From JAWRCU01 sp033542235 (lineage in GTDB: Bacteria; Pseudomonadota; Alphaproteobacteria; Rhizobiales; Rhizobiaceae), in assembly GCF_033542235.1 (NCBI RefSeq), contig NZ_JAWRCU010000006.1, forward strand, positions 248,001 through 312,000: a stretch of DNA of 64,000 nucleotides. The letters run 5' to 3'. Shown piece after piece: positions 45,073 through 55,368 of the stretch. Position 1 is the first letter of the stretch, and the number at the start of each line of letters is the position of its first letter. The notes beneath the pieces are model-generated. The model saw nothing but the letters and a program-made list of their open reading frames with translations. It was not told the DNA's origin and made no database searches. A program made the translations under genes and the position numbers.

Positions 45073-47405
45073 TTCAACTCCGTAATGGTGTTCTTGGCCG
45101 GACCGCCGGGCAGGATCCGCGGCGGCTGAAATGCGGTGGTGTCCGCAGGCCGATCTGCGAAGCGCTCGGCCTCGATCAAAGTGGTGTGTGCGATCGGCGC
45201 CTGCGCCAGCTTGGAAGTGGGGCGGTCGAGCGTCAGCACGTTGGGATTGCCGTGCAGGTCGAGTGCTCCGTCTTCGCCTGGCTCGGCCGGGTCGTACCAG
45301 GCGCCCGTCGCAAGCTGCACGGTGCCCCGCGAAACGTCCGGGGAGATGACCGCTCCGGCCAGGCAGGCGCCGCGGTCATTGAAGAGCCGCACGACATCCC
45401 CGCTCCGGATACTGCGAGCTGCCGCGTCCGCGGGATGAAATGCAGCGGGCTCGCGCCCTGCGACCTTGGCTTCGCGGCTCACCGCGCCGTTGTCCAGCTG
45501 ACTGTGCAGTCGGGTCCTCGGCTGATTGGAGACAAGGTGCAGCGGATAGCGAGCCGCGTCGGCGGCGCCTAGCCATTCATCGGGCTCCATCCAGACGGGA
45601 TGCCCGGGGCAGTCATCGTAGCCGAAGCCTGCTATGGTTTCGGAGAATATCTCAATGAGGCCGGAAGGCGTGCGCAGCGGAGCGCCCTCGGGATCGGCAC
45701 GGAATTCCTCCAGCAGGCTTTTCGGCGGCGCATCGTTTTCGAAGCGAAACTCGCCGGCTTCCCAGAACGTCTCGAAGTCCGGCAGGTTGTGGCCGTAATC
45801 GGCTGCCGTTCGGCACGAGGCATCATAGAGATGGCGCACCCACGCCATCTCGTCGCGGCCCTCGGTGAAGGCATCGCGCAGGCCGAGATGGCCCGCGATA
45901 TCGCTCAGTATTTCGTAGTCGTTGCGGGCCTGGCCCGCCGGCTCGACGACCCTGCGCATTGCGAAAAGATGCGGCTCCGATTTTGCGATGCCGAGATCGT
46001 TGCGTTCCACGGTCGTGGTGCAGGGAAGCACGATGTCGGCGTGTCGGGCGGTCGCATTCCACCACGGCTCCTGAACGATCACGACTTCCGGCTTCCGCCA
46101 CGCGCGGACCAGCTTGTTCAGATCCTGCTGATGGTGGAACGGGTTACCGCCGGCCCACCAGACCAGTTTGATGTCGGGATAGCTGTAGCGCTTTCCGTCA
46201 TAGTCGAAGGGTTCGCCCGGATTGAGCAGCATGTCGGCGAGGCGCGCGACGGGAATGAAGTCGGGGACGGGATTGCTGAACTGCGGCAAGGCAGGCCACG
46301 AGAAGGGAAGCTCGATGTTGCCCACGCGATTGGCGCCGGAATAGCCGAAACCGAAGCCTCCGCCGGGCAGCCCGATCTGGCCAAGCATGGCGGCGAGCGT
46401 GATGGCCATCCAGAGAGGCTGCTCGCCGTGACTGGCGCGCTGGAGCGACCAGGCGACGGAGATCATAGTCCGATTGGCGGCCATGCGGCGCGCCAGCGAG
46501 CGGATTGCTCCGGCCTCGATGCCGCAGATCGCTGACGCCCAGTCGGCGTCCTTCGGCTGGCCGTCTGCCTCGCCCAGGAGATAGGGCAGGAACCTGTCGA
46601 AACCTGTCGTGTAGCGTTGCAGGAAAGCGCGGTCGCTCAGCCCCTCTGTTTCAAGCGTATGAGCAAGGCCCAGCATCAGCGCAGTATCGGTGTTGGGGCG
46701 CAGCGCGACCCACTGCGCGTCCAGCTCCGGCTCCATGTCGCTGCAAAGCGGACTGACGTTGACGAATGCGGTGCCCGACCTGCGGCATTCGCGCAGCCAG
46801 TCCGGCACCCTGTGCCTGCTCACCCCGCCGGCGCTGACCTGGGCGTTCTTGACCGGCAGACCGCCGAAGGCAACGAAGAGACGGGTATGATCGCGGATCA
46901 ACTCCCATGGCGTATGGCGTTCGCCCATGCCGTGGTGGCTGCCGATCAGATGCGGCAGCAGCACTTCGGCGGCGGCGTGGCTGTGCGTATTGACCGACCG
47001 GGTGTAGCCGCCGGCCACGTTGAGGAAGCGATGGAGCTGGCTTTGCGCATGGTGAAAGCGGCCGGCGCTGGCCCAGCCGTAGGAGCCGCCGAAGATCGCG
47101 CGGTTGCCGTGATCGCGCCTGACGCGTTCGAGCTCGCGCGCGGCCAGTCCGGTCGCGGTCTCCCAATCGACCGGCACGAACGGTTCGGCGCCGCGGCGGT
47201 CACGCGATGCCGCGCCTTCAGCGAGGAAACCGGCCCGCACCATGGGTTGTGGAATCCGGACCGTATCGTCCAACGTTCCCGGAATCGATCGCCCGATCGG
47301 TGAAGGCGACTGGTCTTCTGGATGCGGCATCATCGCGACCAGCCGGCCGTCTCGCACTTCAGGCCGGTAGGCTCCCCAGTGAGTCAGCGTGACGCGATTG
47401 GCCAT
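45069..47405 (-). CDS. Molybdopterin oxidoreductase, BisC/TorA/DorA-type S- or N-oxide reductase
   Basis: A 778-residue DMSO-reductase-family catalytic subunit. There is no twin-arginine signal and no N-terminal [4Fe-4S] cluster, which places it with cytoplasmic single-subunit enzymes such as biotin sulfoxide reductase BisC. Mo ligand Ser is expected in GGSYGWASAGRFHHAQ; cofactor motifs include LPGGGFGFGYSGANR, WWAGGNPFHHQQDLN and HADIVLPCTTTVERND. Expected reaction: reduction of an S-oxide, N-oxide or the reverse hydroxylation. In a ureide/thioether cluster, the BisC parallel is striking because biotin sulfoxide is BisC's own substrate. Confidence 0.85.
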   Translation of the reverse strand: MANRVTLTHWGAYRPEVRDGRLVAMMPHPEDQSPSPIGRSIPGTLDDTVRIPQPMVRAGFLAEGAASRDRRGAEPFVPVDWETATGLAARELERVRRDHGNRAIFGGSYGWASAGRFHHAQSQLHRFLNVAGGYTRSVNTHSHAAAEVLLPHLIGSHHGMGERHTPWELIRDHTRLFVAFGGLPVKNAQVSAGGVSRHRVPDWLRECRRSGTAFVNVSPLCSDMEPELDAQWVALRPNTDTALMLGLAHTLETEGLSDRAFLQRYTTGFDRFLPYLLGEADGQPKDADWASAICGIEAGAIRSLARRMAANRTMISVAWSLQRASHGEQPLWMAITLAAMLGQIGLPGGGFGFGYSGANRVGNIELPFSWPALPQFSNPVPDFIPVARLADMLLNPGEPFDYDGKRYSYPDIKLVWWAGGNPFHHQQDLNKLVRAWRKPEVVIVQEPWWNATARHADIVLPCTTTVERNDLGIAKSEPHLFAMRRVVEPAGQARNDYEILSDIAGHLGLRDAFTEGRDEMAWVRHLYDASCRTAADYGHNLPDFETFWEAGEFRFENDAPPKSLLEEFRADPEGAPLRTPSGLIEIFSETIAGFGYDDCPGHPVWMEPDEWLGAADAARYPLHLVSNQPRTRLHSQLDNGAVSREAKVAGREPAAFHPADAAARSIRSGDVVRLFNDRGACLAGAVISPDVSRGTVQLATGAWYDPAEPGEDGALDLHGNPNVLTLDRPTSKLAQAPIAHTTLIEAERFADRPADTTAFQPPRILPGGPAKNTITELK

Positions 47406-47414
47406 GAGCGAACC

Positions 47415-48251
47415 TCAGGAGCGGATGTCGGCGCGCCCGCCATCGAGCAGCGGGGAGCTGCGCTCCCGAGTCCTGCCCGAGAAGGCGACGCCCGTGTCGG
47501 TTCTCCAGAAGGAGAAGAGGATGGTTTCGCCGGGATAGAGCGGGCCGCTGAAGCGGGCCGCAATCCTTGAAAGGCGTCCGGGATCGCCGGCGCAGAAGCG
47601 CTGCAGCACGGTCAGGCAGGCGATGCCGAATGTCGCGGCCCCATGCAGGATGGGGCGCTCAAAGCCGGCAGCGCGGGCCACGTCGGGAATTGCGTGCAAA
47701 GGGTTGCGGTCCCCGAGCAGCCGAAACAACAGCGCCTGGTCCCGGCGCGTGGATACCTCGACTATCTCGTCCGCTTCGCGCTCAGGCAGGCTTTCAAATT
47801 CCAGCTGTTCGCCGGCGGAGCCACCGAAGCCGCCGCCGCCGCGCACGAACAGGCTCGAGCGGAAGGTGAGCACGCGGCGGCCCGCCTGGAACAGACCGCT
47901 TTCCTGCAGGATGATCCCCGCTTTCCCTTCGCCCTTGTCGGTCAGGCCGATTATCTTGTCCTGCACCTTGACCGAACCGGAGGCGGCCATGGGTATGTCG
48001 AAGTGCACATCCAGTCCGCCATGGACGACCTTTGCGAGATCGACGCCGGCGCCCGCCATCCAGGAATCGTCAAAGGCGAGGATCTGCCCGAAAGTCGGGA
48101 CGACGCGCTGGCCGTCTTCGTGAACAAGGCTGAGGTCGTCGGATAGGCCGGCGCCGAGCGACAGTGCGTAGAGCAGCGTGTCGCGGTCGCTATAGTCCAG
48201 ATGCCGCGCGGGAAACTCGCGGCCGAGAAGGCGAGCAGGATCGAGCGTCAC
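47415..48251 (-). CDS. MaoC-like hydratase with N-terminal FAS1-like dehydratase half (double hotdog)
   Basis: A 278-residue two-hotdog protein. The C-terminal half carries the hydratase-2 motif LLGDRNPLHAIPDVARAAG and ILHGAATFG, with Asp and His of the catalytic pair; the N-terminal half is the degenerate partner fold typical of (R)-specific enoyl-CoA hydratase 2. It is the first gene of the minus block SDR-BKACE (then binding protein), divergent from the thiolase. It probably hydrates an enoyl-CoA formed in the cluster. Confidence 0.82.
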   Translation of the reverse strand: MTLDPARLLGREFPARHLDYSDRDTLLYALSLGAGLSDDLSLVHEDGQRVVPTFGQILAFDDSWMAGAGVDLAKVVHGGLDVHFDIPMAASGSVKVQDKIIGLTDKGEGKAGIILQESGLFQAGRRVLTFRSSLFVRGGGGFGGSAGEQLEFESLPEREADEIVEVSTRRDQALLFRLLGDRNPLHAIPDVARAAGFERPILHGAATFGIACLTVLQRFCAGDPGRLSRIAARFSGPLYPGETILFSFWRTDTGVAFSGRTRERSSPLLDGGRADIRS

Positions 48252-48310
48252 AGGCTGTGTCCAAACGTTGCTTTTGATCAGACAAGGATGGCACGGCGAT
48301 TTGAATATTG

Positions 48311-48334
48311 CAACAGCGTGTCAATTGTTGAAAC
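48311..48334. promoter_or_regulatory. Divergent promoter region with TTGAAAC and CAACA/TGTTG dyad
   Basis: In the 200-base gap between the divergent double-hotdog and thiolase genes lies CAACA-N10-TGTTG (48311-48330) followed by TTGAAAC (complement of GTTTCAA, 48328-48334). The same heptamer is found near the IclR gene and the CoA ligase gene. Proposed as an IclR site shared by the cluster. Confidence 0.4.
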
Positions 48335-48451
48335 GCCATCACGATCGGGTTATGCGAGATAGCCTCGGGGCGCGGTCAAGGGCGCCGGCCGAAGGGTCGG
48401 CGGCGAGCGCATCTGACAATCTCGCCGGAGTCGGCCGAAGGAGTAGAAGCT

Positions 48452-49654
48452 GTGCGTGAAGCTGTAATCGTCGCCCTGGCAAGGACACCGATCGGCAAAG
48501 CCTATCGCGGCGCATTCAATGACACCACAGCGCAGGCGCTGGCGGCTCATGCGGTATCCAATGCCGTGACGCGCGCCGGCGTAGCCCCACAGGAAGTTGG
48601 CGACGTCGTGCTCGGGGCGGCATTGCAGCAGGGCTCGAGCGGCTTCAACATCGCCCGGCAGGCGGCGTTGCGGGCAGGATTTCCTACTTCCGTGGCGGGG
48701 ATGACCGTCGACCGGCAGTGCGCTTCGGGACTGATGGCCGTGGCACTCGCGGCCCACAGCATCACCTCGGAAGGCATGGACGTCGCAATAGGCGGGGGCG
48801 TGGAATCCATTTCCCTGGTGCAGACTGTCCACGCGAACGCATATCGCGCTCAGGATCCCGACCTCGTGGCGCGCCACCCGGCACTCTACATGTCGATGCT
48901 GGAAACGGCCGAGATCGTAGCGGCGCGCTATGGTATAAGCCGAGAAGCCCAGGATGCCTTCGCATTCCAATCGCAGCAGCGGGTGGCCGCAGCGCAGGAG
49001 TCCGGCCATTTCGACGCCGAGATCGTGCCGATGACCACCGTCAGGATCGTCACCGACAAGGCGACAGGCGAAAGCCATGCCGAGACGGTTACCCTGACGC
49101 GCGACGAATGCAACCGGCCAAGCACGACCTTGTCGGACCTGGAGGCGCTTGCGCCCGTTTTCCGCGGCGGCCAGCAGATCGCCGAAGGGCGCTGCGTAAC
49201 CGCCGGCAATGCGAGCCAGCTTTCGGATGGGGCGGCGGCGCTGGTGCTGATGGAGGCCCGGTCGGCGGAACGACGGGGACTGCAACCACTCGGCGCGTTC
49301 CGCGGCGTGGCGGTCGCCGGTTGCGACCCCGACGAAATGGGCATCGGTCCGGTCTTTGCCGTTCCCCGGCTGCTGGCTCGGAACGGGCTGTCCGTCGATG
49401 ACATCGGCATCTGGGAACTGAACGAGGCGTTCGCCAGTCAGGCGGTTTATTGCCGCGACCTTCTGGGGATTCCGGACGAGCGGCTGAACGTCAACGGCGG
49501 GGCGATCGCCATGGGGCATCCATACGGCATGTCGGGCGCCCGCATGGCGGGTCATCTGCTGGTCGAGGGCAAACGCCGCGGCGCCCGCTACGGCGTAGTC
49601 ACCATGTGCGTCGGCGGCGGCATGGGTGCAGCCGGGCTTTTCGAGATCTTCTGA
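48452..49654 (+). CDS. Acetyl-CoA acyltransferase (thiolase)
   Basis: A 400-residue degradative thiolase: nucleophile Cys in VDRQCASGLMAVA, His in ELNEAFASQA, catalytic GHPYGMSGARM and acid Cys in MCVGGGMGAAG. It cleaves 3-ketoacyl-CoA to acetyl-CoA. GTG 48452 follows AAGGAG. It heads the + block thiolase-FadB-like-persulfide dioxygenase, which would finish each beta-oxidation round. Confidence 0.93.
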   Translation: MREAVIVALARTPIGKAYRGAFNDTTAQALAAHAVSNAVTRAGVAPQEVGDVVLGAALQQGSSGFNIARQAALRAGFPTSVAGMTVDRQCASGLMAVALAAHSITSEGMDVAIGGGVESISLVQTVHANAYRAQDPDLVARHPALYMSMLETAEIVAARYGISREAQDAFAFQSQQRVAAAQESGHFDAEIVPMTTVRIVTDKATGESHAETVTLTRDECNRPSTTLSDLEALAPVFRGGQQIAEGRCVTAGNASQLSDGAAALVLMEARSAERRGLQPLGAFRGVAVAGCDPDEMGIGPVFAVPRLLARNGLSVDDIGIWELNEAFASQAVYCRDLLGIPDERLNVNGGAIAMGHPYGMSGARMAGHLLVEGKRRGARYGVVTMCVGGGMGAAGLFEIF

Positions 49655-49668
49655 GGGGGATCGACATA

Positions 49669-51690
49669 ATGTCTTCGGAAACGCGGATCAACGCGGTGAC
49701 CACATTGGCACACTCCGGCAAGGTCGCGGTGATCGCCGTTGACGCGCCGCCGGTCAATGCGCTCTCGGCTGCGGTACGCCAGGGCATCGCCGCAGGGCTT
49801 GCGATAGCCGCAGACGATGCCGCGGTCGCAGCGGTCGTGCTGATCTGCGCGGGGAAAGGTTTCTTCGCCGGCGCAGACATCAGCGAGTTCGGAAAGCCCA
49901 TGGCTGAGCCAGACCTGCCGACGCTCGCCGACACGATCGAAAGATTTGCAAAGCCTGTCGTCGCGGCAATCCACGGCACCGCACTGGGTGGTGGGTTCGA
50001 GCTCGCCATGGCGTGCCACGCGCGTGTCGCAACCTCCTCGGCGCGGATGGGCCTGCCCGAGGTGAAGCTCGGCTTGATCCCCGGCTGCGGCGGCTGCCAG
50101 CGGCTGACGCGGCTTGCGGGCGCCAAGGCGGCGCTCGAGATGATCACGTCAGGCAATCCCATATCGGCTGGCGAGGCTCATTCGATGGGCATCGTGGACA
50201 GTGTCGGCGGGGTTGGCGTCCTGCGGGAGGTTGCGGTCGCGCATGCCGAGGCGCTTGCCGGCAAGCCGCCGCGCCGCACACGCGACCTCGATGCCCGCAT
50301 CAAAGAGGCGCGCGCCGATCCCGCCCTCTTCAAGCGCTTTCGCGCCGGCAATGCACGGCGCTTGCGCCGCCAGGACGCGCCCGACCAGGCGATCCTGTCG
50401 ATCGAGGCCGGGCTTACCCTCCCCTTCGACGCCGCAGTCAGAGCGGACACGGAGGCTTTCGACCGGCTTGAAAACGGTCCTCAGTCGGCCGCGATGCGCC
50501 ACCTGTTCATTGCCGAACGCGAGGTCCGAAAGGTTCCGGGCCTGCCGCCCGACCTCGAAGCCCGCAACATTTCCAGGGTCGGCGTGGTTGGAGCCGGCAC
50601 CATGGGCGGCGGCATCGCCATGGCGATGGCAAATGCCGGCATTCCCGTGTTGCTCACAGATGCAAGGCAGGAAGCCTTGCATCGAGGCCTCGCCACGATC
50701 CGGACCAACTATGAACGCAGCCTCAAGAGCGGCCGCCTGAGCGAGACGGAGCTGGAAGCAAGGATGGAGCTGATCGTCGGCGTCGACGACATCGAGGCGC
50801 TGTCAGATTGCGACCTGATCATCGAGGCCGCTTTCGAGGATATGGAGGTCAAGAAGGCGATTTTTTCCCGGCTTGACGGTGTGGCGCGGGCGGATGCCAT
50901 TCTTGCCACCAATACCTCCTTCCTGAACGTCGACGAAATAGCAGCGGTAACCTCCCGGCCCGCGCAGGTCCTCGGGCTGCACTTCTTTTCCCCCGCAAAT
51001 GTGATGCGGCTGCTTGAGATCGTGCGTGGAGCGCGCACCGGCGCCGACGTCCTGGCGACTGCGATGGCGCTGGCGCGCCGCATCGGCAAGACGGGCGTCG
51101 TGGTCGGAGTCTGCCACGGCTTCGTCGGCAACAGAATGCTGGCCCGCCGCCAGCGGGCAGCCAACCAGCTTATCCTCGAAGGCGCGCTGCCCTGGGACGT
51201 CGACCGGGTGCTGTACGATTTCGGCATGCCAATGGGTCCCTTCGCCATGGCCGATCTCGCAGGACTGGACCTTGGCTGGACGCCCGAACGCTCGACCGGT
51301 TCGACGATGGACGAGCTGCTTTGCGAGGCTGGGCGCTTTGGCCAGAAGAGTGGCGCCGGCTATTACGACTATGACGCGAGTCACAAGCCAAAGCCTGCGC
51401 CGATCGTCGAAGAAATGCTGGCCGGGCTCTCGGTCCGCGCCGGCGTGGAACGACGACCGGTTTCGGATGCCGAGATACTCGATCGCTGCCTGTCCCCTAT
51501 GATCGAGGAAGGTCGCAAGATCATCGCCGAAGGGATTGCGCTGCGAAGCTCCGACGTCGACGTTGTCTGGGTGCATGGCTATGGCTGGCCGGCCTGGACC
51601 GGGGGCCCGATGTATTGGGCTGAGCATGGTGCGCTCGCCCCATCGGCAACACCGTCCGCGGAGCGGCCAACATCGAGGAAGCAACAATGA
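49669..51690 (+). CDS. Multifunctional enoyl-CoA hydratase/3-hydroxyacyl-CoA dehydrogenase (FadB/FadJ-like)
   Basis: A 673-residue fusion. The N-terminal crotonase half contains GKGFFAGADISEFG, ALGGGFELAMACHAR and LPEVKLGLIPGCGGCQRL with both Glu positions. The dehydrogenase half begins at about residue 300 with VGVVGAGTMGGGIAMAMA and continues with the catalytic HFFSPANVMRLLEIV; the second HAD C-terminal domain shows GFVGNRML. It carries out hydration and oxidation for beta-oxidation. ATG 49669 follows GAGGGGG. The persulfide dioxygenase start overlaps its stop (ATGA). Confidence 0.92.
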   Translation: MSSETRINAVTTLAHSGKVAVIAVDAPPVNALSAAVRQGIAAGLAIAADDAAVAAVVLICAGKGFFAGADISEFGKPMAEPDLPTLADTIERFAKPVVAAIHGTALGGGFELAMACHARVATSSARMGLPEVKLGLIPGCGGCQRLTRLAGAKAALEMITSGNPISAGEAHSMGIVDSVGGVGVLREVAVAHAEALAGKPPRRTRDLDARIKEARADPALFKRFRAGNARRLRRQDAPDQAILSIEAGLTLPFDAAVRADTEAFDRLENGPQSAAMRHLFIAEREVRKVPGLPPDLEARNISRVGVVGAGTMGGGIAMAMANAGIPVLLTDARQEALHRGLATIRTNYERSLKSGRLSETELEARMELIVGVDDIEALSDCDLIIEAAFEDMEVKKAIFSRLDGVARADAILATNTSFLNVDEIAAVTSRPAQVLGLHFFSPANVMRLLEIVRGARTGADVLATAMALARRIGKTGVVVGVCHGFVGNRMLARRQRAANQLILEGALPWDVDRVLYDFGMPMGPFAMADLAGLDLGWTPERSTGSTMDELLCEAGRFGQKSGAGYYDYDASHKPKPAPIVEEMLAGLSVRAGVERRPVSDAEILDRCLSPMIEEGRKIIAEGIALRSSDVDVVWVHGYGWPAWTGGPMYWAEHGALAPSATPSAERPTSRKQQ

Positions 51691-52571
51691 CTGAAGAGTG
51701 GCCACTGGTGAAGGCCTTCTTCGATCACCGTACGTCCTCGATCCAGTATGTCGTTGCGGATCCGGCGACGCGGAAATGTGCCATCATCGATCCGGTTTTG
51801 GATTTCGACGAGAAATCGGGAGCGACGGCTACGAGCAGTGCCGACGCCATACTCGACTACCTGCGCGAGGAGGGGCTCGAGGTCGAGTGGATCCTCGACA
51901 CACACCCGCATGCCGACCATTTTTCCGCTGCCTTCTACCTGAAGCAGAAGACGGGCGCACCGACCGCGATCGGCTCCAGGATCGTCGAGGTGCAGGAGCT
52001 CTGGAAGGGCTATTATAATTGGCCGGATTTCCGTTGCGACGGCTCGCAGTGGGATCGGCTTTTCGCCGAAGGCGACAGCTTCGTCATCGGCTCGATCCCG
52101 GCCAGGGTGCTCTTTTCGCCGGGACACACGCTTGCCTCGATCACCTATGTGATCGGTGACGCCGCCTTCGTCCATGACACGCTTTTCATGCCAGACAGCG
52201 GCACGGCGCGGGCGGATTTCCCCGGCGGCAGCGCCAGCCGCCTTTGGCGTTCGATCCAGGAAATATTAAGGCTGCCTGATCAGACGCGCCTCTTCACCGG
52301 CCACGACTATCAGCCGGGAGGCCGCGAACCGCTCTGGGAATCGACGGTCGCGGAGCAGCGCGCAAACAACATCCATATCTCGCGATGCCGCAGCGAGGCT
52401 GATTTCGTGGCGATGCGCGAGGCGCGCGACAAGACCCTGCCGATGCCGCGGCTCATCCTGCATGCCCTGCAGGTGAACATCAACGGCGGCCGCCTGCCGG
52501 AACCGGAAGCCAATGGCCGGCGATACCTGAAGTTTCCCATCGACGCCCTGGACGGCGCGGCCTGGAGCTGA
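51687..52571 (+). CDS. Metallo-beta-lactamase-fold hydrolase, persulfide dioxygenase-like (ETHE1/Blh)
   Basis: A 294-residue MBL-fold protein with the ETHE1/Blh features: DTHPHADHFSAAFYL for metal binding, FSPGHTLASITYV, HDTLFMPDSGTARADFPGG and TGHDYQPGGREP. Family members oxidise glutathione persulfide to sulfite and are often near rhodaneses. It overlaps the FadB-like stop, so is co-expressed with beta-oxidation. Together with the rhodanese at 27649 it suggests detoxification of sulfide/sulfane released in the pathway. Confidence 0.85.
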   Translation: MTEEWPLVKAFFDHRTSSIQYVVADPATRKCAIIDPVLDFDEKSGATATSSADAILDYLREEGLEVEWILDTHPHADHFSAAFYLKQKTGAPTAIGSRIVEVQELWKGYYNWPDFRCDGSQWDRLFAEGDSFVIGSIPARVLFSPGHTLASITYVIGDAAFVHDTLFMPDSGTARADFPGGSASRLWRSIQEILRLPDQTRLFTGHDYQPGGREPLWESTVAEQRANNIHISRCRSEADFVAMREARDKTLPMPRLILHALQVNINGGRLPEPEANGRRYLKFPIDALDGAAWS

Positions 52572-52624
52572 GCCGACGCCGGGCGGCGCGGATAGTCCCC
52601 TGCTGACCGTTGTACCCATCAGTT

Positions 52625-52966
52625 TCACGCGACCACGCGGTCGAACATGTGTTGGTGATCGGTGGTCGGAAGTGATGGTGCGGCCGCTCCATCGAGCTGG
52701 CGCAGCGCATCCATGATCTGATCGAAGGACACTGGCTCCTCGACACCAGGTGGATGACGGAAGGCGGGCATCGATTCGACCGCGCAGGCATCGGATGCCC
52801 AGGACGACAGGATCGCCCGCTTTTCCTGGAGATCGAGCGTAAGGTCGTTCAGCACGTCATCGGGATGCTTGAAGTGCTGCGCCGGCGAGAGCAGCCGGTC
52901 GAGCGAGAAATCAGATGTTTCGGATGCGAGCGAGGGGATGATCGTCGAGAAGTTCTGGCGCTCCAT
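52625..52966 (-). CDS. Conserved hypothetical protein
   Basis: A 113-residue protein. The core HFKHPDDVLNDLTLDLQEKR followed by AILSSWASDACAVES is a pattern I recognise from rhizobial small hypothetical proteins of unknown function. It lacks membrane segments. It is convergent with the persulfide-dioxygenase-like gene and divergent from groES. Confidence 0.65.
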   Translation of the reverse strand: MERQNFSTIIPSLASETSDFSLDRLLSPAQHFKHPDDVLNDLTLDLQEKRAILSSWASDACAVESMPAFRHPPGVEEPVSFDQIMDALRQLDGAAAPSLPTTDHQHMFDRVVA

Positions 52967-53122
52967 CGAATTCCTCCGTTTCCAAAAAACTCCTTTGTTC
53001 GGGGTCTGGTTTTCCGTCTGCCCGATGCGTCGCCGGGCACGAGGATGATCTTGTTCGACCCCGCGGGAAATTCAAGCCTGGAAACTCGGCTTCGATCAAA
53101 TTAACCCTATGTTTTCACGTCG

Positions 53123-53149
53123 TTAGCAGTCACCGATAGCGAGTGCCAA
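53123..53149. promoter_or_regulatory. CIRCE element (HrcA operator)
   Basis: TTAGCAGTC-N9-GAGTGCCAA fits the CIRCE consensus TTAGCACTC-N9-GAGTGCTAA with two changes. It lies 148 bases before groES, the expected place for HrcA repression of the chaperonin operon. Confidence 0.85.
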
Positions 53150-53296
53150 AAAATTTTGCGCGACCTCTTGAAAGCCGAAAAGCTCAAACTTAACTCGCCA
53201 TGCGCGCGAGGTTTGTAGAAGCTCGCGTGCCACGTTCCGGGACCCTTCCGGAGCGGAGGAACCTCTCACAATCTGTTTGTCCGTGAGGAGAACGAT

Positions 53297-53611
53297 ATGA
53301 CGTTCCGTCCATTGCACGACCGTATCCTGGTCCGCCGTATCGAGGCGGAGGAAAAGACGGCCGGCGGCATCATCATCCCTGACACTGCGAAGGAGAAGCC
53401 ACAGGAGGGCGAAGTCATCGCCGCTGGTCCTGGCGCCCGCGACGAGAGCGGCAAGCTGGTCGCGCTCGACGTGAAGGTCGGCGACCGCATTCTGTTCGGC
53501 AAATGGTCCGGCACCGAGATCAAGCTCAACGGCGAGGACCTGCTGATCATGAAGGAAAGCGACGTGATGGGCGTGATCGAAGAAACAGCGAAGCTCAAGA
53601 AGGCGGCCTGA
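53297..53611 (+). CDS. groES: Co-chaperonin GroES
   Basis: A 104-residue GroES: FRPLHDRILVRRIEAEEKTA, the mobile loop GGIIIPDTAKEKPQEG, VGDRILFGKWSGTE and DLLIMKESDVMGVIE. It caps the GroEL cage. It lies upstream of groEL on the same strand with 58 bases between and a CIRCE site before it. Confidence 0.97.
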   Translation: MTFRPLHDRILVRRIEAEEKTAGGIIIPDTAKEKPQEGEVIAAGPGARDESGKLVALDVKVGDRILFGKWSGTEIKLNGEDLLIMKESDVMGVIEETAKLKKAA

Positions 53612-53669
53612 TCGGCCCGCAAACCAAGCTCAAACAGTCAACGAAAGCTGCCTATTGAAGGAGTGATCC

Positions 53670-55298
<1,629 letters not shown>

Positions 55299-55309
55299 AG
55301 CATCATAAA

Positions 55310-55344
55310 GGCTGCCTGCTCCCCCTTGCCGGGAGCGGGCAGCC
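55310..55344. terminator. Strong hairpin after groEL
   Basis: GGCTGCCTGCTCCC (55310-55323) pairs with GGGAGCGGGCAGCC (55331-55344) over 14 positions with one mismatch and a 7-base loop, 12 bases after the groEL stop. A T-run is weak, so it may act as an mRNA stability element as well as a terminator. Confidence 0.55.
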
Positions 55345-55368
55345 GGTTTGGACCACTTGGAGCGTGCC

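Noticed and set aside
53167..53195. Possible heat-shock sigma (RpoH) promoter CTTGAAA...CTTAAC before groES
   Set aside because: The spacing is about 15 bases, short for the RpoH pattern, and CIRCE already explains control; not strong enough to list.
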